Origin: Heligmosomoides polygyrus polygyrus
Lineage: Eukaryota; Nematoda; Chromadorea; Rhabditida; Heligmosomidae
Reading direction: 5' to 3'
Assembly: GCA_947396885.1 (NCBI GenBank)
Contig: OX377202.1
Coordinates: 109,262,221 to 109,326,220 of the forward strand
DNA: 64,000 nucleotides
Program-made: the position numbers and the translations under genes
Notes under the pieces: generated by a model
Seen by the model: the letters and a program-made list of their open reading frames with translations, nothing else
Databases searched by the model: none
What the model was told of the DNA's origin: nothing
Part shown: in pieces, positions 1 to 11,137 of the stretch
How the letters are laid out: each line of letters begins with the position of its first letter
Position numbering within the stretch: position 1 is the first letter of the stretch

Positions 1-984
1 TGAATGAAAAACACCATATAGGGATCAGTTGTGCAACGGCACAGATAAGGAACAGAACTGAACCCATAATCCGCGTGACCTCGTGAAATCTACTAGCTGG
101 TAGAGTTTTTGAGTTTCCTAAGTAAAACTAAACAAAAACTGAAAAATTTAGATGAACTTCGTGTTTCCAATAGGGTATTTAAGTAGATAAAAACTACCCT
201 GAGATCCTTAAGTAGACATAGATCGAGTAAGTACAGCACTTTCTAAGCAAAACTCCAGAAAAACGAACGATTTGAGTTAAACTCCGCAATGGAACTTGGT
301 TGGAGACAGGTTCCAGCCTCTTGAAGCCCTGCGCTAACGAACCTTAAGAGAAGTGAATCCGGAGAAAGTTGAGTCAAAGAAGAGAGGTCAAGGAATGCGT
401 GAACTAAGGACAACGCTGTATACTCCGGAGATACTCTACGATTTGGGAGCACTTCTATGAAAGTAGAGAACCTTTGTAGATCATCCCCCTTTCAAACATC
501 CGCGAAAATTCAACAAAAATCAATGAAGACAACCAAATAGACATTTTGGGCAAGAAAACGCAAGCCAATAATGAAGACACCTGCACAATAAAGGATGTCT
601 TCGGTCCCAGTAAGACCCATGGGCTAATAAGAGGGGTTAATTAGCGGCTAACTACGGCGCACCCAACTCGTTAAGGGAGCAGCTCCTCGACGACGAGCTG
701 AACCCGTCGTGCTCGTCCACATGAGGAAGTGGGCGAATTAGGAATGGCGGCCCCGTAGTGCGCGCAACAGTACGCAGGTTCAAAGGGGCGGGCCCACAAC
801 GACGACGACGACGGCCAACGTCTTCCCATCATGGTCCGCCTCCGCCCCTCCTCCTCCTCCACCTCCGTAGCCCATAAACTGACAGACTGACTGCTGTGAC
901 CCGATGTTCTGAGGAAATCTGGGCTAACAGGTGTGGACGAGACTGGCATCAGATGACCTCATGTGAGCATAAGGGGAGTTTGAG
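1..984. other. No gene recognised; short CGA/ACG-rich patch
   Basis: I see no recognisable gene or repeat boundary here. Positions about 795-860 are rich in CGACGACGACG-type trinucleotides followed by a pyrimidine run (CTCCTCCTCC), which opens reading frames on the minus strand with no protein-like composition. The last part (from about 877) resembles the sequence at 1515-1600, so it may be the edge of the repeat that makes up the next inverted repeat. Confidence 0.4.
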
Positions 985-2345
985 CATGGCTTTTTCTGAC
1001 AGGATACTCCAGTCCTTAACCCAAGGACGATTTTGAAGGCCTTCCAAGACGTCAGTTGAGCAAAAGGAGGATAAATAGAGCTTTTTAAACACAAGGGCAA
1101 AGCTACATTTCATTGAAAGTCTTCTATTCTTTTCCAAGGAGGTGGGGCAAGGCAAAATATGTCGGTTTGGTTTCAGTTTCAGACCAGAGTCGTGATATTG
1201 CACACATTGAGCTGGCCCCTCCCAACCAGGAGAGCGTCAATTGGCCAGGTATCGCTAGAGCTTAAAGACGCCTTACCAGAGTCGTAGGTTGTCCACCAAA
1301 CCGAAACCTAGTTGTTAGATACCGTCATCTCGACTGGTACGGTGCGGAGTGTTCACCGAAACGTCCTGGCTGGTAAATATGTACCTGACGGCGCAGTGGA
1401 TAGCATCTTAACCGAGAACCGAGTTCGATTCCATATGGACCAGTAATGGTTACTCCACAGTCCGTCGCCCTTGAAACCTGTGACATAATGCTCTCCTGTG
1501 CACTCCTCTTCTGTCCCTAAACTGACTGACAGTTGATCTCATGTTCTGGGAAAATCTGAGCGTACAACTGTGGTCGGCTAGCATGATCTCATGAGAGATG
1601 GAGTTTGAGCACGGGTCTCTAACCGTTATGCCTAAAACCTTTCACAAATCACTGGGAAACTAGGCCTTCTAGGCTCTTCTGGTGAACACCACGCACAGTC
1701 TGAAGCACCTATTCCATCATTATACGGGAAATAGGTGTTCATACTATACTTGGTGCTGGTCATATCAGCATAGATAGCCTAACTGTTCAATGGTTTGTAA
1801 AGGTTTTAGACGTAGCGGTTAGAGACCCGCGCTTAAACTCCAGCTCTCATGAGGTCATGCTAGCCAACCACAGCTGTTAGCTCAAAATTTTCTCAGAACA
1901 AGAGGTCAACTGTCAGCGGTTCAGGGACAAAAAGGAGTGCGCAGCAAAGGATTATGTCTCAGGTTTCAAAGGCGACAAACTATTGAGTAACCATTAGTGC
2001 TCCAGTATGGAGTCGAACTCGGTTCTCGGTGAAGGTGCTAGCCACTGCGCCATCAGAACACAATCGTCCATACTAACCAGCCACGACGTCTCCATGGACA
2101 CTCAGCACCGTACCAGTCAAGGTCAAGGGTATCACGTCATCACGTCTTTCGTCTGAAACCAAAACCAAGCCGATATATTTTGTCCCATCTTCTTGAAAAA
2201 ATAAAAAATAGAAACTTTTAATGAAATATGCCTTTGTTCTTGTGCTTAAAAATGTCTTTTGATCCTCGTTCTGCTCAACTGATGTCCTGGAAGGCTTTGA
2301 ATATCGTCCTTGGATTAACGACTAAAATATCCTGTCGGACGTTGC
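985..2345. repeat. Large imperfect inverted repeat with tRNA-like boxes in each arm
   Basis: The stretch 985-1650 reads back, with substitutions and small indels, as the reverse complement of 1795-2345. The matches include the start of each arm (TTTCTGACAGGATA near 994 against TATCCTGTCGGA near 2330) and the inner GTCTCTAACCG block near 1615 against CGGTTAGAGAC near 1817. The left arm carries about 120 extra bases (around 1203-1320). Each arm holds a tRNA-like A box (GACGGCGCAGTGGATAGC near 1387, and its complement near 2045) and B box (GAGTTCGATTCC near 1422), so the unit contains a tRNA-derived sequence. The spacer is about 140 bases. It is probably two copies of one repeat in opposite orientation. 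Confidence 0.7.
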
Positions 2346-2735
2346 TAACCTTAAGCCACTTATAACAGAAAGACCAGGTCCTAAGCTCTTCTTCAGCTAG
2401 TTTATTTCAACTTCCTTTATTCTTGCCACTTCGTCGACTGCCTTGCTTGCCACCCTCACCCCGTCCTCCAACCCCTCAACTAGGAATTCGCTAAGTTCAT
2501 TACGAAATAATATATCAGCGAATTCCTAGTTGGAGGGGGAGGGCCGTAGCTAGAATGGGAAGGTGAAGACCGAGTCAGTCGCTGAAGCGGCAAGCAGGAA
2601 GGAAGTTGAAATGAACTGAAAAAGAGCTCAGGACTTGGTTTTCCTGTCATAAGTGGCTTAAGGATAGCAATTTCTGACAGGATATTGTAGTTATTAAACC
2701 AACTACGATTTCAGAAGCCTTCCAGAACATCAGAT
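2285..2735. repeat. Second inverted repeat sharing an arm with the previous one
   Basis: The centre is 2477-2533, where AACTAGGAATTCGCT and AGCGAATTCCTAGTT face each other across about 25 bases. The arms continue outward: CTTAAGCCACTTATAA near 2351 faces TTATAAGTGGCTTAAG-like sequence near 2650, and TCCTGGAAGGC near 2288 faces GCCTTCCAGAA near 2720. The left arm's outer part is also the right arm of the 985-2345 repeat, so the same sequence occurs three times in alternating orientation between 985 and 2820. Confidence 0.65.
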
Positions 2736-2829
2736 AAGCAATGTGATGACATATGGAGTGCTGTACACAAAAGCAGCTTAAGTAAAAAAGCGTATTTTCA
2801 CTAAAATTCCTGTAATGTCACATGAGCAT

Positions 2830-3830
2830 CTAGTGTTAAGTGCATTGAGAAAGCGGGAGGAAGGAAAATGTGATGAAATCGTCCTTGCAAACAATTAAGG
2901 AACACCCTTCAGGGTTGCAAGTACAACGTGAAGAATTCGGCGCCTTCCTAGTAGGGTGGGACCACCGTGAATGGGTGCGATATCCTGCCTCTAAGATGAC
3001 TTTGTTCGTCTTCAATGAACCAGTTGGGCGAAAAGAGGGCAAACAGACCATTCTAAGCCGAAAAAACTCGAGATGATGCATGTTTAAATTTAAAACCTCG
3101 TATTTTCATGCAAATACTTGATATTAAGTAATGAAATTTGCAACTGTTTTTTTACAACACAATTGAGGACAATGCTCCCCGATTCTCGCTCACTATATGT
3201 CATGGGTGCACTCAAAAATGGAAACAAAACATAGAACGCTGCTAAAGCTGGTTTCAATCGAACATTTCACACCATCCATCCATACTGGAACTCAGATTCA
3301 CTTTAGCCTAGACTTAGAACGAAGCTGAGTTCCAGTATTTATCGATGGTGTGAAAATGCTCGATTGAAAGACAGTTTTCAGCAGCGTTCTATGTATTGTT
3401 ACCGTTTTTGTGTTCAATGATGACATAGAGTGAGTTGGAATCGGGGAGCATTGTCCTCAATTGCGTTGTAAATAAACAGCTGTAAATTTCCTTACTTAAC
3501 ATCGAGTAACTGCATGAAAATACGAGGTTTTAAATAAAGAATGCTTCTGCTCGAGTTTTTTTCGACTTAGAATGCTCGGCTTGCCCTCTTTCCTTCTGAA
3601 CTGGTTACATGGCAAACGAAAAAGTTGGCTTAGCCCTAGTTTATACTTGAGCCGCCACGCGGCGCGGCATCACGGTCGCCATAGATATCGATTTTTCGCG
3701 TCGCCCCGTCGATACCTATTCCGACCATAGTGCCTCGCCGCACAGCGGCGCAAGTATAAACTGGGGCTTAGAGGCACAGTAATGCACCCATTTCAGATGG
3801 TCCCATCCTACTGGAAAAAAAACTGAGGGA
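2830..3830. repeat. Kilobase inverted repeat, right arm interrupted by a MITE
   Basis: The centre is near 3315. GAACGCTGCTAAAGC-type sequence near 3235 faces GCAGCGTTCTATGT near 3380, and AACCTCGTATTTTCATGCA near 3093 faces TGCATGAAAATACGAGGTT near 3512. The homology extends out to about 2940 on the left (CCTTCCTAGTAGGGTGGGAC) and about 3820 on the right (GTCCCATCCTACTGGAA). The right arm contains 135 bases (3633-3767) absent from the left arm, which are the MITE listed separately. The short reading frames within the arms look like coincidence. Confidence 0.75.
3633..3767. mobile_element. MITE-C (PIF/Harbinger-like), 135 bp
   Basis: The ends are inverted repeats: GCCCTAGTTTATACTTG at the left and CAAGTATAAACTGGGGC at the right. 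They are flanked by TTA (3630-3632) and TTA (3768-3770). A 3-bp TTA/TAA duplication with such ends fits the PIF/Harbinger superfamily. The centre has GC-rich palindromic sequence and an ATATCGAT core. The uninterrupted partner arm at about 2985-3000 gives the empty site, which confirms both boundaries. Confidence 0.85.
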
Positions 3831-4627
3831 AAAAATGACGAGAACCAGAAGATCTCATACAATAACTAAGGTTTTGTCCAACTAGAGTGTCTTAAAAGGA
3901 AAACAATGCCATATTTATAACCTTACTCAATGCGTTCCTCAAGTCTAGACATCACTGGTAACTCAAGGTTAGTGATTTTCTAAGCACTACTTGGGTAAGG
4001 ACACTTCTTACCCCACTTCGAAGAGGAAGAAGGAATCAACACGTGGAAGAACTGTAAGCAGGTCCCGGTATCCGGTACAGCTAAAAGTTAAGTGCAGATA
4101 GCCCTGCTGATGACCTAGCTGGCCAAGGTCTCACCTCAGGTTAATTACACAGCAGAACAACCGCCAGTAACAGTGACCGTCATACCGAACCAGAACACAG
4201 AGGCTAAACGGGGCAACTGGCAGCAACTGCTCGCTGGGGTGCTGTCGAGATTATACTGTAGGAGAGCAGAAGCGGCGGCGGCGGCGGCGGCTCTGTTTCG
4301 CGGATTCGCCGTCGTCGCCGCCGCCATCAGCACCACCACAATGGCATCTATATTGACACCTCGAACTAGACACGACGCACGACGACGACACAATATACGC
4401 ATGAAAATACGCTGCTTAGTGGTTCGTCGCGTGTACACGATACAACTCTCAGCGCTATGCGGGAAACGGATCCGTTCCAGGGCTGGTACCAAAGTGACTG
4501 GCGGAAATCGTGGACGTTGGACTCCCTTACTGAGAGCATGGAGCATATAGAAAGAAAAGAAGCTGAAGAAGAGGCTACATTTGAAGCTGCCTCTGAAGGA
4601 TCTTCTTGAGATTTCATTCTTTTATGT
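3831..4627. other. No gene recognised; GCG repeat
   Basis: Nothing recognisable apart from a short (GCG)n run at about 4272-4295, which produces alanine-rich or arginine-rich frames of 125-133 aa on both strands. Overlapping frames on opposite strands with homopolymer stretches argue against a coding role. Confidence 0.4.
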
Positions 4628-4910
4628 GGGCGCAGTAGTGCAGTCGGAGGAAGTGCCAGTTGGCGCGTGCATCCGATACCAGGTTCCTTGTTCAGATCTC
4701 CCGCCCAGGCCAACCAAGCCTTCCATCCCTCCGGGGTCGGTGAATTGGTACCAGACGTGTCTGGGAAGGATAAAGCGCTGACTTGTTCATCGGCTGGCCA
4801 CCGCAAGTCATTGTATGGCCAAATACGCATACAAATCGCCTCCACGACATCTCGTAGAAGTAGAATGCGTGGCGCATTCCAAAGCGGATCAAATAACGCC
4901 CTTTATAAAG
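4628..4910 (+). mobile_element. SINE-A copy
   Basis: tRNA-derived SINE. Near the start is an A-box-like TAGTGCAGTCGGAGG, and about 55 bases later the region corresponding to the B box (CCAGGTTCCTTG, diverged). The shared body follows (CCAACCAAGCCTTCCATCC, TGACTTGTTCATCGGCTGG, GGCCAAATACGCAT) and it ends in an AACGCCCTTTATAAAGGATAAAG tail. It abuts a second copy in the opposite orientation, tail to tail. Confidence 0.85.
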
Positions 4911-5191
4911 GATAAAGGACGGCGTTACTCAATCCCTTTTGGGATGCGCCACGCATTCTACTTCTACGGGATGTCGTGGAGGCGATTTGAATGCGAACTT
5001 GACCATACAATGGCTTGCAGTGGCCAGCTGATGAACAATTCAGCGCTCCCCTCTTCCTGACAAGTCTGGTACCAATTCACCGAACCATGAGGGACGGAAG
5101 GCTTGGTTGGCCAGGGCGAGAAATTGGACCCAAGGACCTGTTATCGGATGTACGCGACTCGGCGCCTCCTGCGTCTGCACTACATGCGCCA
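4911..5191 (-). mobile_element. SINE-A copy, inverted
   Basis: Reverse-strand SINE-A reading from ATGCGCC at 5190 back to the GGATAAAGGACGGCGTTACT tail near 4911. With the adjacent plus copy it makes an inverted pair joined through the tails. The B box is diverged (the region near 5130 reads GAAATTGGACCCAAGG on the plus strand). Confidence 0.85.
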
Positions 5192-5314
5192 AATATTGGT
5201 TAAGTTTATTCAATTCGTAAGTGTTGAGGTCTTTTTTCACAGTTGAGCTATCGATCTCGCGAAGCTGTGCAACACAATATTCGTCATTGGCATAAAACCT
5301 GGACTAGCGCGTAA

Positions 5315-5448
5315 GGGCCTGTTTATACTTCGACGCCAAGCGACATGACGCCACGCATTGTGGCCACATTGATCGAGTGACGCGATCGATCAATTTGGCC
5401 ACTAGACGTGCCGTCGCTTCGCTCGGCGTTTGAAAGATAAACGGATCT
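5315..5448. mobile_element. MITE-C copy, 134 bp
   Basis: Left end GGGCCTGTTTATACTTCG, right end GATAAACGGATCT, flanked by TAA (5312-5314) and TAA (5449-5451). Same size class and end structure as the copies at 3633, 53346 and 63010, but the right end is more diverged. The centre has a GATCGAGTGACGCGATCGATC palindrome. Confidence 0.75.
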
Positions 5449-5562
5449 TAATCCATCGGGTCCATTTCGCTAAGAAGAGTGTATGAAGTTAGAGATGTCG
5501 GCTATCTGATCAGCACCAACCTGGACTTGGGGCCACATTACAGCTAGTAAAGAATGGCATGG

Positions 5563-6374
5563 CTCGTATCTAAAACCTTTTTGGGAGGTTCACAGCCAAA
5601 AACAAGTTCCATTTTCGTCGAACTCCAACGCCCAATTCGGTCGACGAAAGAAAGGCCCTTGATGGTTTTCTGACGAGAACCATGAGAGAAGTGTTGAAAC
5701 TCCGAGTCTCTGAGGCTAAATCGCGACTCAGGTCAGACTTCTTAACCTATCGAACCCTCAAGGAATTCTACCTGCTGCTAGGCGAGTGTGAAGATCTAGG
5801 GAGACTCCACCCAAGGCTGTAGAAGATTTGTCAGAGGTTAAATATTAAAGTACGCTGCTAAATGCGTTGTTTGTAAAAGTTTCTCACATGAATGATGGCT
5901 ACAATCATCCCGTTTTATGTTGATCCTTTATTTTTATATTTCCTTACAATATGTGTTTTTTTATAGACATTTGTCTAACACACATGTTGTAAGGAAATAT
6001 AAAAAAAGGATCAACATAAAACGGGATGATTGTAGCCATCATTCATGTGAGAAACTTTTACGAAACAACGCATTTAGCAGCATACTTTAATATTTAACAC
6101 CTGACAAATCTTCTACAGGCTTGGGCGGAGTCTCCCTAGATCCTCATACTCGCAGCAGGTTGAATTCCTTGAGGGTTCGATAGGTTAAGTCTGACCTGAG
6201 ACGCGATTTAGCCTCTGAGACTCGGAGTTTTAAGACTTCTCTCATGGTTCTTCTCAGAATACCATCAAGGGACTTTCTGTCGTCGACCGAATTTGGGCGT
6301 TGGAGTTCGACGTAAATGGATCCTTGTTTTTTGCTGTGAACTGCCCAAAAAGGTTGTAGATACGAGCCATGAAT
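5563..6374. repeat. Long inverted repeat, two arms of about 390 bp
   Basis: The sequence from 5563 to about 5960 is mirrored as reverse complement in about 5985-6374 with few differences. Examples are TACAATCATCCCGTTTTATG near 5909 against CATAAAACGGGATGATTGTA near 6017, and CCGAGTCTCTGAGGCTAAATCG near 5702 against CGATTTAGCCTCTGAGACTCGG near 6203. The spacer is a few dozen AT-rich bases. A third copy of one segment (ATGAATGATTTCTACAATCA) follows at 6369-6410. No open frame spans an arm and no target duplication is evident to me. Confidence 0.85.
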
Positions 6375-6445
6375 GATTTCTACAATCATACCGTTTTATG
6401 TTGATCCTTGTTTTTTCCTTTCCTTATTTCCTTATTTCTTTTTCT

Positions 6446-6480
6446 ATGCCTTGAATAAATAAATAAACAAATAAATAAAA
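6446..6480. repeat. (AATA)n tract
   Basis: An AAATAAATAAAC microsatellite. In this window such tracts mark the 3' ends of LINE-type elements, but no LINE body is recognisable just upstream. Confidence 0.6.
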
Positions 6481-6708
6481 GGTTCTATAAAGGGCTTATA
6501 GAGTGCATATCAGACCAATCGTTGAAAGTAGGACTACTGTACTCAGCCGTTAAAATCGCAAAGATATACGTCTTCCGGAAAAAAAATCCAAACTTCACCC
6601 GAGAGCTGATGTTGAGGTGTTTTGCGATGGACTACGTCAGGGGTCTGGCGGCATTTTCACCGTCAGAGGGCGGTAAGCGGTTGACGAATCTGGACCATGC
6701 CTAGGATG

Positions 6709-7116
6709 GTGCAATCCCAAGGCGAGGGGGGGGGCACTCCGTAGTCACTTGCAAATAGTACTTGAAGATAAACTCACACAACATGGCATATAAAAGTGCT
6801 TACCTGATGCTCTCCTGTGCAAACAGCGGGTCCCATCGCCGGAATATTGAAAAAAAGTTTAGTTATAAAGGCATAAAAAGGCTCCTGTGTCTAATTCCCG
6901 TTTAAATTCCCGCGCTACCGAATGCGTGAGCGTCAACTGATTCACTGTGGGGCGATACGTAGAGGTGAGCCGGGGACGCCTGGGGCGTATTTTTACTTCT
7001 TATTGCTTGCTTTCGCCTTTGTTTAGGGGTTAGCGGTGGAGGTGAGCACGCCGAGAGAACCATAGGTAGGGCGTAAGCCTCGTTATAAGGTGCCCCCCCC
7101 CCCGCTTGGGATTGCA
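6709..7116. mobile_element. TIR element with poly-G ends, about 407 bp
   Basis: The left end reads TGCAATCCCAAGGCGAGGG followed by a G run and CAC. The right end, on the reverse strand, reads TGCAATCCCAAGCGGGG followed by a longer G run and CAC. These are terminal inverted repeats of about 28 bases including the G tracts. CTAGGAT occurs just outside both ends (6701-6707 and 7121-7127), possibly a target duplication with a few bases of ambiguity. It contains no recognisable coding sequence. Confidence 0.6.
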
Positions 7117-7399
7117 CTTCTAGGATATATCGGTTCAGTTGCAAAAAGGAATAGTTGAAACTGGTCAAGCTTTTCATCCACCAGAAGCATTCGCGCTTTT
7201 CAATACGTTTTCTCCGCCAAGACGTCTTTACAACCGCGGCAATTTGCTTTTGGGTCCTATTTTGCCCTACTGAAGCCGCTCCATATGTCTCAAGTCAATT
7301 GGCTACACAATTTTTAGTCACGTACCCCTCCCCAGACTAGGATAGGCCCGAAATTCTTCACTAAACGCTGAAGAAAACCGGTCCACAGAAATCGGCGCT

Positions 7400-7607
7400 A
7401 TGCGGGTTAGGGGGGGGGCACTCCCTCCTAGGCGTCGATTCCCTTAATGTAATCCGACCGCAGGACAGCTTGCTCCACTTCTCTTATCGTACTCCACCCC
7501 AGCTCTAGAATTACGTTGGAATATAGAGATTTAGCAAGAAAAATGAGGATGAAAAGCCATAATGAGGATAATGCACCTCTTCTCCCCCCCCCCCCCCGAA
7601 CACGCAT
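7400..7607. mobile_element. MITE-F, 208 bp, poly-G ends
   Basis: The left end ATGCGGGTTAGGGGGG is mirrored by CCCCCCGAACACGCAT at the right. A diverged relative lies at 63155-63345 and shares the start TATGCGGGTTAG, the TCCTAGGC block and the CCACCCCA...TTGGAATAT block in the same order, which supports a family. No coding capacity. Confidence 0.6.
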
Positions 7608-9020
7608 TGCACCCAAAAACCTTACCTTACATACGCTGAACTTTGTACCAGACCGCCTCGCCCAACTTGAACTGCATCCTAGTCCGACATCGAGAACTTC
7701 CGGCGAAGAAATCGGCGCTTACAATAAGCAAACGCAGCCGGCTGGCCTGCGCACTGTCCGCAATTACGGACCTGGCAGCAACTCACCGTACCCAACGGGT
7801 TTGTTCGAAGATATGGCGTTAAAAACGACTGGGAGGGCTGTTCTAAAGTAATTCTACTGTAAATTCTGAATTCCACCAAATTGCGGGAGGGCTGGCACGC
7901 GGTGAAAGTGCACCGACGCCGGAGAGAACTCCACTGAGACACAATAGCTTCCAGTGGCTGGTTGTCTGTGTCGGTTGGGACGATTGGAACGAGACGAGAT
8001 TGCCTTCCAAACGCTGTCATCATACACAGATGCACATATAGGCGGGTGTACGAGGGCACTCGTCACAATAGTCAGCTGCTATATACAGCCTTTGTAATTT
8101 GCGGCAAATCGCTGCGCCTAGCCAGCACTGACAGAAGTGGCACGGGCCCTGGAGGGGCCTAACGGTCTCCTGGAACTCGACTACGAGCGGAGAAACCCGA
8201 ACAAAACGCCACTCACCTTGCCCAGAGTGTGTCGGTCGGCCGCGTCAGGCCACCACTGACGTCTTCAGCCGGCAGATCAGCGACGGGGCCACAACAGGCG
8301 CCAGTCCGCCGCCTTGGCGCCGATCGGGTGCCTCCTAGGCCCTCTAGGCCCCATCGCTCATCTAGGCCCCATCACCTCCCGGACCCAACCAAGCCAACTC
8401 CCGGACCCAACCACCTACTGGATTAGCCCTGCTCGAGCACCACATGGGGTGCTTGAAGCGGCGTCTCAAGTGCCCCGGCCCGGCGCGAAGGCTGACCTCA
8501 GGCTCGCGCTACAGTAATCCGGGCATTGTTTACGGCACCTACCGCACCACGACCTGTCAACAGTTGACGTCACACGGCAGTAGGCAGTAGTAACCGCTAG
8601 GTAAGCATACAGGGCATCCGGCCTGCAGGAGCCACAGATGTCTGCTGGTCAGAGGCTGATCAAGGCTGTCAACCGGGTGTTTGATCCCATATGCGGGCCT
8701 CTTTCCCTCGAAGAAGTCAGCAAAGGTGCTTTTCATTGGCTTCTATGGCCTCAAGGGGTTATATAGCAAACCATGGCGGAGTAACTGGGCTGGGTAACCC
8801 TCCCTTAGGCGCCTCACAGTCCCAACTGCCCAGGAGACTATCCCAACGACAAGCCTGAACGACGAAAGCGGTGTACATGGATAGAAGCGGTTCTGTCTTA
8901 GAATTACAAAAATGCAAGTATCTCGACCAGAGCCGTAGGAAGAACGAAGTTTCAGACGAATGAAAATTGCGTGTAGTAGCCTCTCGCGGTTAGCGCTTTG
9001 TTTCGTCCCAAGCGCAGGTA
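7608..9020. other. No gene recognised; GC-rich, short direct repeats
   Basis: About 1.4 kb without a recognised element. Around 8325-8420 there are short direct repeats (TCTAGGCCCCATC, CCGGACCCAACCA) that open proline-rich frames. These are low-complexity and I do not call a gene. Confidence 0.35.
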
Positions 9021-9025
9021 TTCGG

Positions 9026-9086
9026 ATGGCGTAGGGGTAGAATGGCGAACTCGCGGGAAAGTGGCCGAGGGTTCGGATCCACTCGT
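9026..9086 (+). mobile_element. tRNA-like (SINE head) sequence
   Basis: GGCGTAGGGGTAGAATGGCG resembles an A box, and GAGGGTTCGGATCC about 35 bases on resembles a B box. A similar arrangement in reverse occurs at 9864-9935. The stem sequences do not pair as a functional tRNA would need, so this is most likely the head of a tRNA-derived repeat. Confidence 0.4.
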
Positions 9087-9099
9087 TGTGACTCCTTTT

Positions 9100-9860
9100 G
9101 CGTGCTTACAAAAGGGCAGATAAGTGAATCCTCTACCGATACCACTGGATTTTGGCCACAGTGATACACGTCTTGAATGATTACAATTCGTTGCTTCTAT
9201 TAACTAGAAGTTGAATGAAAAAGCCTTCGAAGTATTATTTGGTAAATCATATATTGAGTCAGTGTAGTCAGTCTCTGTGTCAGTTCAAGCATGTTTTAAC
9301 CTTCAGAAGTCTTTTGCAGTTGGTTTTAGCTGCATAATTTTTATATTTTTTTGTGTTATGTTTATATCGTCTACGAGTGCGATCGATTGTAATTCACGCC
9401 AGAAATAAGTAAACAAATACATAAATACGCAGATGTTAAGGAAAGTTAAGACATAATAATGGAAGAACTTCGTAAATGACTTAGCGCAGTACCTTCTATG
9501 TAATGAGGAAATGGAATTCAAAATGCTAATGAAGGCCAAGGACCACTCGGAGTGCTGCGCTTACTACTAGTTGACATTTACTTGTTTCCTAACTTTTTCA
9601 AGCTCTGCAATGTTTTTAATTTTTATCTATTCGATGGCTATGACATAATTGAGGTTCTTATAGCACCGGCACATAATACAGACCTAATCTCGAAAGTCTG
9701 CACCGGTGCGATGTAAATTTCGGAAAAAAACCTGAGTAAATTGGCCGAGTAACACTTACAATACTCTACGAAAAATGTGAATGAAGCACTGAAATGCAAT
9801 AATATTGCTATTGAATCCAATATTATTTACTGTTATAAGTGTGCAAAACGAAATCCCAAA
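9100..9860. other. AT-rich interval, no gene recognised
   Basis: AT-rich sequence with only short open frames and no match to the repeat families seen elsewhere in the window. Confidence 0.35.
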
Positions 9861-9863
9861 GAG

Positions 9864-9935
9864 CGGATTCGAACCCTCGACCTCTTGGCTACGAGTTCGC
9901 CACCCTATCCCATGGGCCACCGACCGCCGGCGCTC
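9864..9935 (-). mobile_element. tRNA-like (SINE head) sequence, reverse
   Basis: Reading the minus strand gives GGATAGGGTGGCGAACTC and then GGTCGAGGGTTCGAATCC, which are A-box and B-box-like motifs at tRNA spacing. It shares GGCGAACTCG and GAGGGTTCG with the copy at 9026-9086. It is probably a degenerate tRNA-derived repeat rather than a tRNA gene. Confidence 0.4.
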
Positions 9936-9959
9936 GGGACGAAGGCGAACGACCCGTTA

Positions 9960-11134
9960 CTGCTACAAGCTACCGCACGCAATCTTTATTCGGCTGAATC
10001 TCTGTTCTTTGCATAGCTCTGGTGAAAATAACTGCATTTTCATATTTCTGGGACAGAGCAGCTTCTGCCCATGTGCCCATTGCTGCCATTTCTGCTGTTT
10101 AGACCTACCGTAGTCGTAGATAGTCTTTCTGATTAGCACGATCACTTCCACCGCTCTATGCAACATCTCTTAACCGGGATAGAGGTTCAGAAACTTTGGC
10201 CTGACCTCCTTGGATTTCCAACGTCTTAAAGAACCAGCCTCGCCATTTTTTTTCAGGGTACCCTTTACCTGCATAGAACCCCTGGTTGCACAGCCTGAGT
10301 AGTACGGTAGTCGCCTAAGGACCAGTTCATAGTTCGCGACGCCAGCGACTGGACTCTACTTACGTTCGGAGCCTTCTAACCTTTTAGGCCATTCTACAAC
10401 AGTATTGATCGAAAAGCGATGGAGCGCGTTTTTGTTGACAGGTTGCCCGCGGGGCGCGCTTCTGATTGCGATTCTCAATAGAGCACCACGTGGCTGTATA
10501 CAATTGTCGCATCGTATGATTCGGATGACAACACCTACTCAACGGATGCTCTACACGATTACACTGAAGTATATCGCTACAATTGGTACGGTATCGGGGG
10601 AAATCATATGGTCTGTGGAGGTCTATCGCTTTCCTAGTTGGAAGGGACATAAGTAAAGCTGTGTAGAATTGTTGTTCTGCTGTGAGTTGACCTTAGCCAT
10701 TTTGCCACTTTAGGTGCTCTTCAGAGTGTGACTGAGTCGCTCGTGCAAAGCATACCAATCGATTAATTTCGAAAAAAATCGATATGTGTCTTATTTGGGC
10801 TGCTGATCGCTCCCAGTAGCTGCAGTTGCGGACTATGAGCAGCCCTTGTACGGTCCTCTGATATAGTTAGGGACGCAATTTTGCACACTCCACCACTCCT
10901 CCCTCCCAAATAGGAAACCATATAGAAATCTGAGATCCTGGCAACACCGTACTAATACTATACACCTGCCAATAGATTATTGTTTTGGTGTAGTCTTCAG
11001 GAATATCTAAGTAACGAACAATTAGGCTTACGTATCGACTACCGGCAAAGGAACTTTCCCGCAAATTTGCGTAGCCTATGAGGCGATCGCTGCAAGACCG
11101 CTTGCACCCTGTGCCGCTACCGTACCCGCACATT
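9960..11134. other. No gene recognised
   Basis: Mixed-composition sequence with short overlapping frames on both strands (for example near 10390-10650). No domain, repeat end or splice pattern that I can support. Confidence 0.35.
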
Positions 11135-11137
11135 CAG

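Noticed and set aside
4145..4550. Overlapping frames of 125-133 codons on both strands
   Set aside because: They are held open by a (GCG)n run that encodes poly-Ala or similar; no domain and both strands open.
4667..5240. Recurrent similar 60-110 codon frames (for example ...RDGRLGWPGREI...) at many places
   Set aside because: They are translations of SINE-A copies in one frame; SINEs do not encode protein.
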